From Firmicutes bacterium ASF500 (GTDB lineage: Bacteria > Bacillota > Clostridia > Oscillospirales > Oscillospiraceae), in the NCBI GenBank assembly GCA_000492175.2, contig CP097573.1, forward strand, positions 2,232,001 to 2,296,000: 64,000 nucleotides of DNA. Reading direction: 5' to 3'. Position 1 is the first letter of the stretch, and the number at the start of each line of letters is the position of its first letter. The notes below the pieces were generated by a model. It was not told the origin of the DNA. It saw nothing but the letters and a program-made list of their open reading frames with translations, and made no database searches. Below, piece after piece: positions 9,088 through 15,668 of this stretch. Made by a program: the position numbers and the translations under genes.

Positions 9088-9475
9088 GTAGGGCGGGACG
9101 ACTCGGCCCGCCGTCCACGGAGAGCGGGTGCCCTCGGGAGACGGCGCGCCGAGGTCGTCGCGCCCTACGTCCTACGTCCCCGCCGCAGCGGGCAAGCCTC
9201 CCTTGCGAAAGGGAGGGGGACCGCCGCCGAAGGCGGGGGTGGAGAGATTCCTCCGGAGCACCACCGTTCATACGGAATCCCCCCGCCGCTTCGCGGTCCT
9301 CCCCCCTTTGGCAAGGGGGGCTGCCGCCTGCGGGCGGGACGGGGAGACGGCGCGCCGGGGTCGTCGCGCCCTACACCCACCGTCTCCCGCAGGACAAAGC
9401 CTCCCTCTCCGAGGGAGGTGGCGCGGCGAAGCCGTGACGGAGGGAGTCCTCCGGAGGCCTGCGGGGAGCGTGGTG
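9088..9475. repeat. Composite repeat block between mutS and the first XRE gene
   Basis: Most of the 553-base gap 9034-9586 is made of repeat modules: GTAGGGCGGGACGAC and its inverted partner (to about 9172), CCTCCCTTGCGAAAGGGAGG with GGACCGCCGCCGAAGGCGG, an inverted copy around 9290-9330, a second GGCGCGCCGGGGTCGTCGCG unit, and CCTCCCTCTCCGAGGGAGG. Apparent open frames here are low-complexity translations of palindromes. I see no gene. Confidence 0.8.
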
Positions 9476-9513
9476 ACTTGCTCTGCACCTTATCCCATTC
9501 CGCACCTCAATAT

Positions 9514-9574
9514 AGGTACTCTTTAAAGGTACCTCCTGAACCTAATTATAGTCCCTTTTTAGATGACTTGTCAA
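9514..9574. promoter_or_regulatory. Operator/promoter region of the first XRE gene
   Basis: An inverted repeat AGGTAC-N9-GTACCT (9514-9534) lies just upstream of a plus-strand TATAGT (9547-9552). On the minus strand a strong promoter is visible: TTGACA (9574-9569), 18 bases, TATAAT (9550-9545). The minus promoter points into repeat DNA with no gene. In the related locus at 12.1 kb the equivalent promoter drives a DUF6809-like gene. Confidence 0.5.
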
Positions 9575-9586
9575 GGGGGTCCCGCC

Positions 9587-9817
9587 ATGTTTTCAAAGGA
9601 GCTTTTCGGCCAGCGTATCTTACAGCTCCGTAAGCAGCACAACGAAACACAAAAAGACCTGGCAGAGCTGCTGGATGTGGGAAAGGGCCATATCAGCGAA
9701 ATCGAGCGGGGCAACCGCACCACCTCTGCGGAGCGCATCGCCCTGATCTGCGAGCACTACCAAGTGTCCTCCGATTATCTTTTGGGTCTGGTGGACGACC
9801 CGAGATCCCGTCTGTAG
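9587..9817 (+). CDS. Small XRE-family transcriptional regulator
   Basis: A 76-residue protein that is almost entirely one Cro/CI helix-turn-helix (QKDLAELLDVGKGHISEIERG), followed by the SSDYLLGL tail common in small Firmicute XRE regulators. ATG 9587 is preferred over an in-frame ATG at 9563 because AAGGGGG precedes it and because the paralogue at 12198 has the same TTGTCAAGGGGG leader and an MF start. Its TAG stop is supplied by the palindromic repeat that begins at 9812. It probably binds the inverted repeat upstream; its targets are unknown. Confidence 0.85.
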   Translation: MFSKELFGQRILQLRKQHNETQKDLAELLDVGKGHISEIERGNRTTSAERIALICEHYQVSSDYLLGLVDDPRSRL

Positions 9818-9838
9818 GGGCGGCCTGTGGCCGCCCGC
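9812..9838 (+). repeat. Palindromic repeat unit at the XRE stop codon
   Basis: Exact reverse complement of the 27-base unit inside mutS (8864-8890). Its CTGTAG provides the last codon and the TAG stop of the XRE gene. Confidence 0.85.
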
Positions 9839-9882
9839 ATACGGTAAAAGGGAACAACTGTTTAACGAAAGAGAGAGCATCC

Positions 9883-11880
9883 ATGCCAAACATCCAAGTA
9901 TTAGACCCCCATGTGGCCGACCTGATCGCCGCCGGCGAGGTGGTGGAGCGGCCCGCCTCTGTGGCCAAGGAGCTGATGGAGAACGCCATTGACGCCGGGG
10001 CCTCCACTGTGACGGTGGAGATCAACCACGGCGGGCTCACCTTCCTCCGGGTGACCGACGACGGGAAGGGTATCCCGGCCTCTGAGCTGAAAACCGCCTT
10101 TCTTCGCCACGCCACCAGCAAACTGCGCACCGAATACGACCTGGAGGCCATCGGCACCCTGGGGTTCCGGGGGGAGGCGCTTGCCGCCATCGCCGCCGTC
10201 TCCCGCATTGAGGTGCTTACCCGGACGGCGGAGGCGGACCTGGGGGCCTCCCTGGCCCTGGAGGGAGGCGTACCGGGAGCGGTGGAGGAGGCGGGCTGTC
10301 CCCTGGGCACCACCATGGTGGTCCGGGACCTGTTTTTCAACACCCCCGCCCGGCTGAAATTCATGAAAAAAGACGCCGCCGAGGGCGCCGCCGTCTTTGC
10401 CGTGGTCCAGCGGGTGGCGCTGTCCCACCCGGAGGTCTCTGTAAAATTCATCCGGGACGGCAGGCAGGAGCTGCTTACCCCCGGGGACGGCCAGTTGAAA
10501 AGCGCCGCCTACGCCGTGCTGGGCCGGGAGCTGGCCCTGGGCTTCCGGGAGGTCAAGGCCTCCGGCGAGGACATGACCGTGACCGGCTTCGTCTCCATGC
10601 CCGCCTGCTGCCGGAACAGCCGGAACTGGCAGTTCTTCTTTGTCAATGGCCGTCAGGTAAAATCCCCCCTGATGATGGCCGCCATGGAGGAGGCCTATAA
10701 GAACCAGAAGATGGTGGGCAAATTCCCCGGGTGCGTCCTCCATCTGCGGACCAAGCTCAACGCTGTGGACGTGAACGTCCACCCCGCCAAGACCGAGGTA
10801 AAGTTCGGCGGCGAGCGGGCGGTCTTTTCCGCTGTGTACCACGCAGTCCTCTCCGCCCTGGAGGGGGACCCCTCCCACCCCCAGGCGGTGCTGAAAAATG
10901 TGGAAATTCCCCAGGTGCGGAGGCAGGACACGGTAACGGAACATCAAATGCGGATCGGTGCTGAACCTCGAGCCGCTGAGCCGCCCGCCCCTGCGCACGG
11001 ATCGCCCGTAGGGCGCGACGACCCCGGCGCGCCGTCCTCTCCCCTCCCCACCGTGGTCCGCGTCCACGACAGCAGCTACACACCGCCCGCCCCCGTCCCG
11101 CCGCAGCGGCCAAAGCCTCCTTTTGAAAGGAGGTGCCCCAGTTCGCAAACTGGGGCGGAGGATTGCGTTTCGCATAGCGAAACATACGAAGTAAACAAGA
11201 TTTCCGAGGACTTGGCCGCTCCGCACAGCTCGGCTCCGCCGAAATCAACCCTCAGTCAGCCTGCGTCTGACAGCTCCGTTCCAAAGAAGCCCTTATCGCC
11301 TGCGGGCGGGACGGAGGACCTCCCCTGGCGGCTGGCCGGGGAGGTGCTGAACACCTACATCATCGTGGAGCGCGGGGAGACGGTCTATTTCATCGACAAG
11401 CACGCCGCCCACGAGCGGATGAATTTCGACCGGATGAAGTCGGAGGGCTACGACCCCATGTCGCAGGCGCTTCTGGAGCCGGTGCTGTGCCGGCTGGCTC
11501 CCCAGGAGCGGGAGACGCTGATGGCCCGCCGGGAGCTGCTGGAGGAGTTCGGCTTTGAGGTGGACGAGCTGGGGGCCGACCTGGCGGTGCGTCAGGCGCC
11601 CTTTGACGTGGATGCCGGGGACATCCCCGGCGCGCTGGAGGAGCTGGCACAAAAGCTGCTTCAGAACGGCTCCGCCGACCCCGCCGCCGCCCGGGACGAG
11701 CTGCTCCACACCATGGCCTGCAAGGCGTCCATTAAGGGCGGGTGGCACTCCGCCCCCCAGGAGCTGGAGCGGGTGGCCGGGGCTGTTATGTCCGGGCAGG
11801 TAAAGTACTGCCCCCACGGCCGGCCCGTAGCCATCGAGCTGAGCAAAAAGGAGCTGGAAAAGCAGTTCAGGCGGGCGTGA
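9883..11880 (+). CDS. mutL: DNA mismatch repair protein MutL, with repeat-derived linker
   Basis: GHKL ATPase and endonuclease of mismatch repair. 665 residues. The N-terminal ATPase (1 to about 335) has ELMENAIDAGA, DDGKGI and GFRGEAL. The C-terminal dimerisation/endonuclease domain begins near 480 and keeps the Cys motifs ACKASIKGG and CPHGRP. The metal motif, normally DQHAxxExxxxE, reads DKHAAHERMNFD (505-516), so Gln is Lys and the last Glu is Asp. Residues about 376-476 are encoded by a block of intergenic repeat modules read in frame, which lengthens the linker by about 100 residues. ATG 9883 follows GAGAGAG. The 3' end overlaps the convergent gene at 11867 by 14 bases. Confidence 0.95.
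   Translation: MPNIQVLDPHVADLIAAGEVVERPASVAKELMENAIDAGASTVTVEINHGGLTFLRVTDDGKGIPASELKTAFLRHATSKLRTEYDLEAIGTLGFRGEALAAIAAVSRIEVLTRTAEADLGASLALEGGVPGAVEEAGCPLGTTMVVRDLFFNTPARLKFMKKDAAEGAAVFAVVQRVALSHPEVSVKFIRDGRQELLTPGDGQLKSAAYAVLGRELALGFREVKASGEDMTVTGFVSMPACCRNSRNWQFFFVNGRQVKSPLMMAAMEEAYKNQKMVGKFPGCVLHLRTKLNAVDVNVHPAKTEVKFGGERAVFSAVYHAVLSALEGDPSHPQAVLKNVEIPQVRRQDTVTEHQMRIGAEPRAAEPPAPAHGSPVGRDDPGAPSSPLPTVVRVHDSSYTPPAPVPPQRPKPPFERRCPSSQTGAEDCVSHSETYEVNKISEDLAAPHSSAPPKSTLSQPASDSSVPKKPLSPAGGTEDLPWRLAGEVLNTYIIVERGETVYFIDKHAAHERMNFDRMKSEGYDPMSQALLEPVLCRLAPQERETLMARRELLEEFGFEVDELGADLAVRQAPFDVDAGDIPGALEELAQKLLQNGSADPAAARDELLHTMACKASIKGGWHSAPQELERVAGAVMSGQVKYCPHGRPVAIELSKKELEKQFRRA
11008..11311 (+). 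repeat. Composite intergenic-type repeat block inside the mutL reading frame
   Basis: It contains the GTAGGGCGCGACGACC unit (11008-11035), the CTCCTTTTGAAAGGAGG / CCCCAGTTCGCAAACTGGGG unit with GCGTTTCGCATAGCGAAAC (about 11115-11198), and a GCTCCGTTCCAAAGAAGCCC-type end unit (about 11230-11311). The order resembles the purely intergenic copies at 6.1 kb and 43.4 kb. The block has no stop codon in the mutL frame. Confidence 0.85.
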
Positions 11881-12118
11881 CGCCCTCCAGCGCCAGCCGA
11901 ATGCCTAGGCGGAAGCCCTCCCGAAAGGCGAGGAATTCCCGGATGTCCTCTCGCTCCGCCTCCAGTTGAAACATCCGGTCGACAAACTCTAGGCCAAGCT
12001 CCTCCTGGATTCTTTCCCACTCGGTGAATAGCTTTTGCTCCAATTCTCGCTGTGCTTTGTCCGGCTTTGGGGTAAAATCATAGTTGCCGGTGTATAGATG
12101 ATAGAGCAGACCTTCCAT
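11867..12118 (-). CDS. DUF6809-like small protein, divergent from an XRE regulator
   Basis: 83 residues starting MEGLLYHLYTGNYDF, mostly charged helix (REDIREFLAFREGFRLGIRL). I recognise it tentatively as the small DUF6809-type family found in gut Clostridia; no function is known to me. No signal or membrane segment. GGAGGTG precedes the ATG. It overlaps the 3' end of mutL by 14 bases on the opposite strand. Its promoter is a consensus TTGACA-17-TATAAT that overlaps operator-like words, so control by the divergent XRE protein is likely. Confidence 0.75.
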   Translation of the reverse strand: MEGLLYHLYTGNYDFTPKPDKAQRELEQKLFTEWERIQEELGLEFVDRMFQLEAEREDIREFLAFREGFRLGIRLALEGVTPA

Positions 12119-12136
12119 ATGAACACCTCCAGGTAT

Positions 12137-12186
12137 ACTTTGCTATTCGCAAAGTGTATTATATCCGCTAATAGCAAAGTTGTCAA
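12137..12186. promoter_or_regulatory. Shared XRE operator and minus-strand promoter
   Basis: Minus-strand TTGACA (12186-12181), 17 bases, TATAAT (12163-12158) drives the DUF6809-like gene. The spacer contains ATAGCAAAGT (12171-12180). Downstream of the -10 lies a perfect inverted repeat ACTTTGC-TATTC-GCAAAGT (12137-12155), the same word in both orientations. This is a typical autoregulatory XRE operator set, placed to block the minus promoter. Confidence 0.7.
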
Positions 12187-12197
12187 GGGGGAGCACT

Positions 12198-12443
12198 ATG
12201 TTTGACCAAAAATCTTTTGGAACGCGGCTGTTGGAAATCCGGACTGCCAGCGGAGAAAAGCAGCCGGAGCTTGCTGAAGTTCTGGATGTGTCCGTTACAC
12301 AAATTAGCGAAATGGAAAACGGCAAAAAAGGAACCACGCTTCCAAAGTTTGCCCTGATCTGCGAGCACTACAACGTCTCCGCCGATTACCTGCTGGGGCT
12401 CACCGATGAGCCGAAGCCGTACAAGAGGCGGAAACGCGTGTAG
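12198..12443 (+). CDS. Small XRE-family transcriptional regulator (second copy)
   Basis: An 81-residue helix-turn-helix protein (QPELAEVLDVSVTQISEMENG, then SADYLLGL), a divergent paralogue of the regulator at 9587. ATG 12198 follows AAGGGGG; an upstream in-frame start is not supported. The stop TAG comes from the repeat that starts at 12440 (CGTGTAGGGCG). It is divergent from the DUF6809-like gene and probably represses it through the ACTTTGC sites between them. Confidence 0.85.
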   Translation: MFDQKSFGTRLLEIRTASGEKQPELAEVLDVSVTQISEMENGKKGTTLPKFALICEHYNVSADYLLGLTDEPKPYKRRKRV

Positions 12444-12675
12444 GGCGCGACGACCTCGGCGCGCCGTCTCTTCCCCCGTCCCGCCCGCAGGCGATAAGCC
12501 CCCCTTGCCAAAGGGGGGAGGGCCGCGAAGCGGCGGGGGGATTCCGTCTGAACGGAGGTGCTCCGGTGGAATCCCTCCACCCCCGCCTTCGGCGGCGGTC
12601 CCCCTCCCTTTCACAAGGGAGGCTTGTCCTGCGGGGGACGAGGGGCTGACGGGCGGATGATATCCGCCCCTGCGG
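12440..12675. repeat. Composite repeat block after the second XRE gene
   Basis: GTAGGGCGCGACGACC unit at the XRE stop, then an inverted pair of CCCCTTGCCAAAGGGG and CCCTTTCACAAGGGAGG units with GGACCGCCGCCGAAGG-type spacer, ending in the GGGCGGATGATATCCGCCC palindrome. It occupies the first half of the gap before miaA. No gene is seen. Confidence 0.8.
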
Positions 12676-12722
12676 AGGCCTCTGGCGTTTGAAAATTGAA
12701 TGAAAAAAACTCCCTGGGGGGC

Positions 12723-12751
12723 TTGCATATCCGGGCACGCTGTGTTATAAT
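12723..12751 (+). promoter_or_regulatory. Promoter of the candidate antitoxin small RNA
   Basis: TTGCAT at 12723-12728, 17-base spacer, perfect TATAAT at 12746-12751. The only thing downstream before a terminator is about 75 bases of non-coding sequence. Confidence 0.75.
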
Positions 12752-12757
12752 GGCACT

Positions 12758-12833
12758 TGCCAATAACATAAATATGTCCATGAGGTATCACAAGGCGAAC
12801 CCCCGGAGAGCGGCTACTCTCCGGGGGTTCTTT
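12758..12833 (+). ncRNA. Candidate antisense antitoxin RNA of an Fst-like type I system
   Basis: A predicted RNA of about 75 nt, from just downstream of the TATAAT to a 14-bp perfect terminator stem. It contains GCCAATAACAT (12759-12769) and AATATGTCCATGAGG (12771-12785). Both words recur on the same strand inside and at the start of the convergent peptide gene (12883-12893 exact; 12923-12937, 14 of 15). Because that gene is on the minus strand, the RNA can pair with its start-codon region and its body, as RNAII does with fst mRNA in the pAD1 par system. Transcription is inferred. Confidence 0.65.
12797..12830. terminator. Shared terminator of the small RNA and the toxin mRNA
   Basis: Perfect 14-bp stem (12797-12810 with 12817-12830), six-base loop, followed by TTTA on the plus side. 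Both convergent transcripts run into it. The T-tract on the minus side is poor (GCCTTGTG). Confidence 0.75.
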
Positions 12834-12837
12834 ACGC

Positions 12838-12933
12838 CTACCGTCTTCCGGTGTGTCCGTCAATCCATTTGCTCACGCAGGAGCCAATAACATTGGCCAG
12901 GACGGACACGATAAGATTAATCAATATGTCCAA
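12838..12933 (-). CDS. 31-residue hydrophobic peptide, candidate Fst-like type I toxin
   Basis: TTG start at 12933 and TAG at 12840-12838; an in-frame TGA just upstream fixes the start region, and a full AAAGGAGGTGA ribosome site lies nine bases before the TTG. The peptide is a membrane helix (about residues 3-20, LINLIVSVLANVIGSCVS) ending in KWIDGHTGRR. This is the architecture of Fst/Ldr-type toxins: one membrane helix, then Trp and a polar, charged tail. It lacks the Pro of the Fst PxxxG motif, so family membership is by architecture only. It is too short for standard gene callers. Confidence 0.7.
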   Translation of the reverse strand: MDILINLIVSVLANVIGSCVSKWIDGHTGRR

Positions 12934-12988
12934 GAGGACTCACCTCCTTTCCTCTTACACGAGGACAAGGACGAAAGACGGCAAAGCA

Positions 12989-13017
12989 ATCATAGCACAT
13001 TTCGACAGTATCCGCAA
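12989..13017 (-). promoter_or_regulatory. Promoter of the candidate toxin mRNA
   Basis: Minus-strand TTGCGG (13017-13012), 17 bases, TATGAT (12994-12989), giving a leader of about 50 bases. It overlaps the ribosome-site region of the divergent miaA gene. Confidence 0.5.
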
Positions 13018-13029
13018 GGAGGTGAGGCA

Positions 13030-13971
13030 ATGCCCCCCAAAATATTAGTTATCACCGGTCCCACGGCGTCGGGGAAGACGGCGCTGGCGGTGGAGCTGGC
13101 GAAGCGGCACAACGGCGAGGTGGTGTCGGCGGATTCCATGCAGATCTACCGCCGCATGGACATCGGCACGGCCAAGCCCACCGAGGTGGAAAAGCAGGGC
13201 GTCCCCCACCACATGCTGGATGTGGCCGAGCCGGAGGAGGACTTCTCCGTAGCCCGGTATGTGGAGATGGCGGCGGCCTGTGTGGAGGACGTGTTCTCCC
13301 GGGGAAAGCTGCCCATTCTGGCGGGGGGGACGGGGCTGTATATTGACTCCCTGCTGTCGGGCCGGACCTTCGCCGCCTTTGACGGCTCCAGCCCCATCCG
13401 GGGGGAGCTGGAGGAGCGGTACGCCCGAGAGGGGGGCCAGGCCCTCCTGAATGAGCTGGCAGGGGTCGACCCGGAGACCGCCGCCCGCCTCCACCCCAAC
13501 GACGGCAAGCGCATTGTCCGGGCCCTGGAGGTCTGGCTGACCACCGGGAAGACCATCACCCGGCACAACGAGGAGACCCGCGCCCTTCCGCCCCGGTACG
13601 ACGCCCTCACCCTCACCCTGGACTTCGAGCGCCGGGAGGACATGTGGGACCGCATCGACCGCCGGGTGGACCGGATGATGGCGGACGGGCTGGAGGCGGA
13701 GGTCCGGGCCCTGCTGGACAGCGGGGCGCCCCGGCGGTGTACCGCGATGCAGGCTATCGGGTATAAGGAGCTGGTCCCTGCCGTCTCCGGAGAACTGACG
13801 GCGGCGGAGGCCGCCGCCCAGATCAAGCTGCGCTCCCGGCAGTACGCCAAGCGCCAGCGCACCTGGTTCCGCCGCAATCTGGAGGCCAAACGGCTGCTGT
13901 GGAGCGCCGCTCCAAATTTTACGGAGGTCCTCCAGCGTTCGACAGCATATTTGGAAGAATTTGGTATATGA
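13030..13971 (+). CDS. miaA: tRNA dimethylallyltransferase MiaA
   Basis: Adds the dimethylallyl group to A37 of UNN-decoding tRNAs, making the substrate of MiaB. 313 residues with the P-loop GPTASGKTALA, SADSMQIYRRMDIGTAKP and the C-terminal RSRQYAKRQRTWFRR. ATG 13030 is chosen because AAGGAGGTGAG precedes it and the conserved N-terminus starts there; the frame is open further upstream only through the toxin locus. It is followed by hfq, the same miaA-hfq order as in many bacteria. Confidence 0.96.
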   Translation: MPPKILVITGPTASGKTALAVELAKRHNGEVVSADSMQIYRRMDIGTAKPTEVEKQGVPHHMLDVAEPEEDFSVARYVEMAAACVEDVFSRGKLPILAGGTGLYIDSLLSGRTFAAFDGSSPIRGELEERYAREGGQALLNELAGVDPETAARLHPNDGKRIVRALEVWLTTGKTITRHNEETRALPPRYDALTLTLDFERREDMWDRIDRRVDRMMADGLEAEVRALLDSGAPRRCTAMQAIGYKELVPAVSGELTAAEAAAQIKLRSRQYAKRQRTWFRRNLEAKRLLWSAAPNFTEVLQRSTAYLEEFGI

Positions 13972-14025
13972 TATCGGCACTCAGGCGGAAAAACAGACCG
14001 CCGTAAAGAAAAAGGAGTGCTACAT

Positions 14026-14268
14026 ATGTCAAATAACAGCAACAATTTACAGGAAATTTTCCTCACCCAGGCCCGCCGGGACCGGCGTATGGTCACCATG
14101 TTCCTGATGAATGGCTTCCAGATGCGGGGCTACATCACCGGCTTCGACGCCTTTACCGTCGTCCTCACCAGCGACGGAAAGCAGCAGATTATTTACAAGC
14201 ATGCCATCTCCACCATCGTCCCCGAGCGGCCCGTGCCGCTGACCGGCCAGGAGGAGAGGGACGCATAG
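14026..14268 (+). CDS. hfq: RNA-binding protein Hfq
   Basis: Sm-fold RNA chaperone forming hexamers that bind small RNAs and mRNAs. 80 residues, with the Sm1 region ([20 protein letters not shown]) and the Sm2 motif [12 protein letters not shown], close to the YKHAIS of other Hfq proteins. ATG 14026 follows AAGGAG at eight bases. The C-terminus is short, as in Firmicutes. The TAG stop (14266-14268) is the first three bases of a GGGGCGCG-type palindromic unit. Hfq could matter for the small RNAs proposed in this window, but that is speculation. Confidence 0.95.
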   Translation: MSNNSNNLQEIFLTQARRDRRMVTMFLMNGFQMRGYITGFDAFTVVLTSDGKQQIIYKHAISTIVPERPVPLTGQEERDA

Positions 14269-14290
14269 GGGCGCGTAGCCTGCGCCCGCC
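14266..14290 (+). repeat. Short palindromic unit at the hfq stop codon
   Basis: TAGGGGCGCGTAGCCTGCGC..., a variant of the GTAGGGGCGG palindrome; it supplies the hfq stop codon. Confidence 0.6.
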
Positions 14291-14334
14291 AAACACCCGC
14301 CTGTTGACCCCGGGCCCAGAAAGAGAGAACCCCC

Positions 14335-15612
14335 ATGAAACAAGGAAAACCGGTTATCACCTTTACAATTTTCGCGCTGGCCGTCGTGATCGTAATTTAT
14401 TTCGGCTACTACGTCTTCAACGCCCTGGACGAGCCCTTCCGCACCGCCCAGGTCTACGCCTACACCGCCCACGACAGCGTGGCGGCGGAGGGCCTTGTCA
14501 TCCGGGAGGCCCAGGTGCTTCCGGCTCAGAACGGTATTCTGGAGGTCACCCGGGCGGAGGGAGAGCGGGTAGGCAAGGGCCAGCAGATCGCCCTGGTCTA
14601 TCGGGACCGCCAGGCCCAGGCCGATCAGGCGGTCATTGAGGAGCTCCAGATGGAGATCGAGCTCCTGGAGGACGCCGTGGCCCAGACGGGGGACCTGGAG
14701 TCCTCCGCCCGGCTGGACGAGGACATTTTACAGGCGGTGGTGGACCTGCGGGCCTCCTACGCCCTGGGGGACTACACCCAGCTGCGGGAGCAGGTGCTGG
14801 AGGTGAAGAGCAGCGTGCTCAAGCGGGGCTACACCTACGGCGAGGGGCTGACCTCCGCCGAGCTGTCGGACCGCCTCCGGGCGCTGAATGGGCAGCTGGC
14901 CGTCCTTACCCAACAGTCCGCCCAGGCCACCACCCGGGTCACCGCCCCGGTGCCCGGGGTGTTCTCCAACCTGGTGGACGGCTATGAGTCCCGCCTCACC
15001 CCCGCCACCCTGAACCAGCTCACCCCCGCTCTGCTCCAGGAGCTCATCGACAGCCCCGCCGGGGAGGACAGCGGCTCCATGGGCAAGCTGATTACCTCCG
15101 ACACCTGGTATTTCGCCGCCAACCTCCCCAAGGAGGCGGCGGACCGGCTGGTCCAGGGTCGGAGCGCCACCCTGCGCTTCTCCGGGGAGCTGAACCGGGA
15201 CGTGAAAATGACGGTGAGCCGCATCGGCTCCACCCAGGAGGGCAGGACCCTGGTGGTCTTCTCCTCCAACCGCTACCTCACCCTCACCACCCTTCTGCGC
15301 CACCAGACGGCGGAGCTGATTTTTGAGAGCTTCTCCGGCCTGCGCATCCCCAAGGAGGCCCTGCGCCTGGAGGAATTTGCCGTGCATGACCCCAACGCCT
15401 CCTCCGGCGCGCCACCGGAAACGGTGAGCAAGATCGGGGTATACGCCCTGGTCAACGGCCGGGCCGAGTTCCGGGAGGCCGAGATCGTCACCGAGGGGAG
15501 CGACTACTACGTGGTCCGCCCGGCGGGCCCGGAAAAAAAGCTCCTCCGGGCGGGGGACTCGGTCATTATCCACGGCACCAATCTTCAAGACGGAATGCTG
15601 GTGGAGGGCTAG
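14335..15612 (+). CDS. HlyD/biotinyl-lipoyl-like membrane adaptor protein
   Basis: 425 residues. One N-terminal membrane helix (about 8-28, ITFTIFALAVVIVIYFGYYV), then a lipoyl-like half (AAEGLVIREAQVLPAQNGIL) and a coiled-coil segment (about 95-190, with MEIELLEDAV). The second beta domain has SPAGEDSGSMGKLITSDTWYF and a C-terminal strand-rich region. This is the HlyD-family layout, but no ABC or RND partner is adjacent. It stands at the head of the yggS-sepF-divIVA cluster and may be co-transcribed with it, so a cell-envelope role linked to division is possible. The substrate is unknown. Confidence 0.75.
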   Translation: MKQGKPVITFTIFALAVVIVIYFGYYVFNALDEPFRTAQVYAYTAHDSVAAEGLVIREAQVLPAQNGILEVTRAEGERVGKGQQIALVYRDRQAQADQAVIEELQMEIELLEDAVAQTGDLESSARLDEDILQAVVDLRASYALGDYTQLREQVLEVKSSVLKRGYTYGEGLTSAELSDRLRALNGQLAVLTQQSAQATTRVTAPVPGVFSNLVDGYESRLTPATLNQLTPALLQELIDSPAGEDSGSMGKLITSDTWYFAANLPKEAADRLVQGRSATLRFSGELNRDVKMTVSRIGSTQEGRTLVVFSSNRYLTLTTLLRHQTAELIFESFSGLRIPKEALRLEEFAVHDPNASSGAPPETVSKIGVYALVNGRAEFREAEIVTEGSDYYVVRPAGPEKKLLRAGDSVIIHGTNLQDGMLVEG

Positions 15613-15668
15613 AGAGAGCGGCGTCCCCAAGGAAACGGTTTGATTTCTGTAGAGAAAGAAGAGATATT

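Noticed and set aside
9165..9488. 107-codon minus-strand frame downstream of the orphan promoter at 9.55 kb
   Set aside because: A GTG start without a ribosome site and repeat-derived sequence; considered as the missing XRE partner but it is not gene-like.
9055..9633. Open frames through the mutS-XRE gap (up to 192 codons)
   Set aside because: They translate palindromic repeats (Arg/Pro/Gly-rich) and have no ribosome sites.
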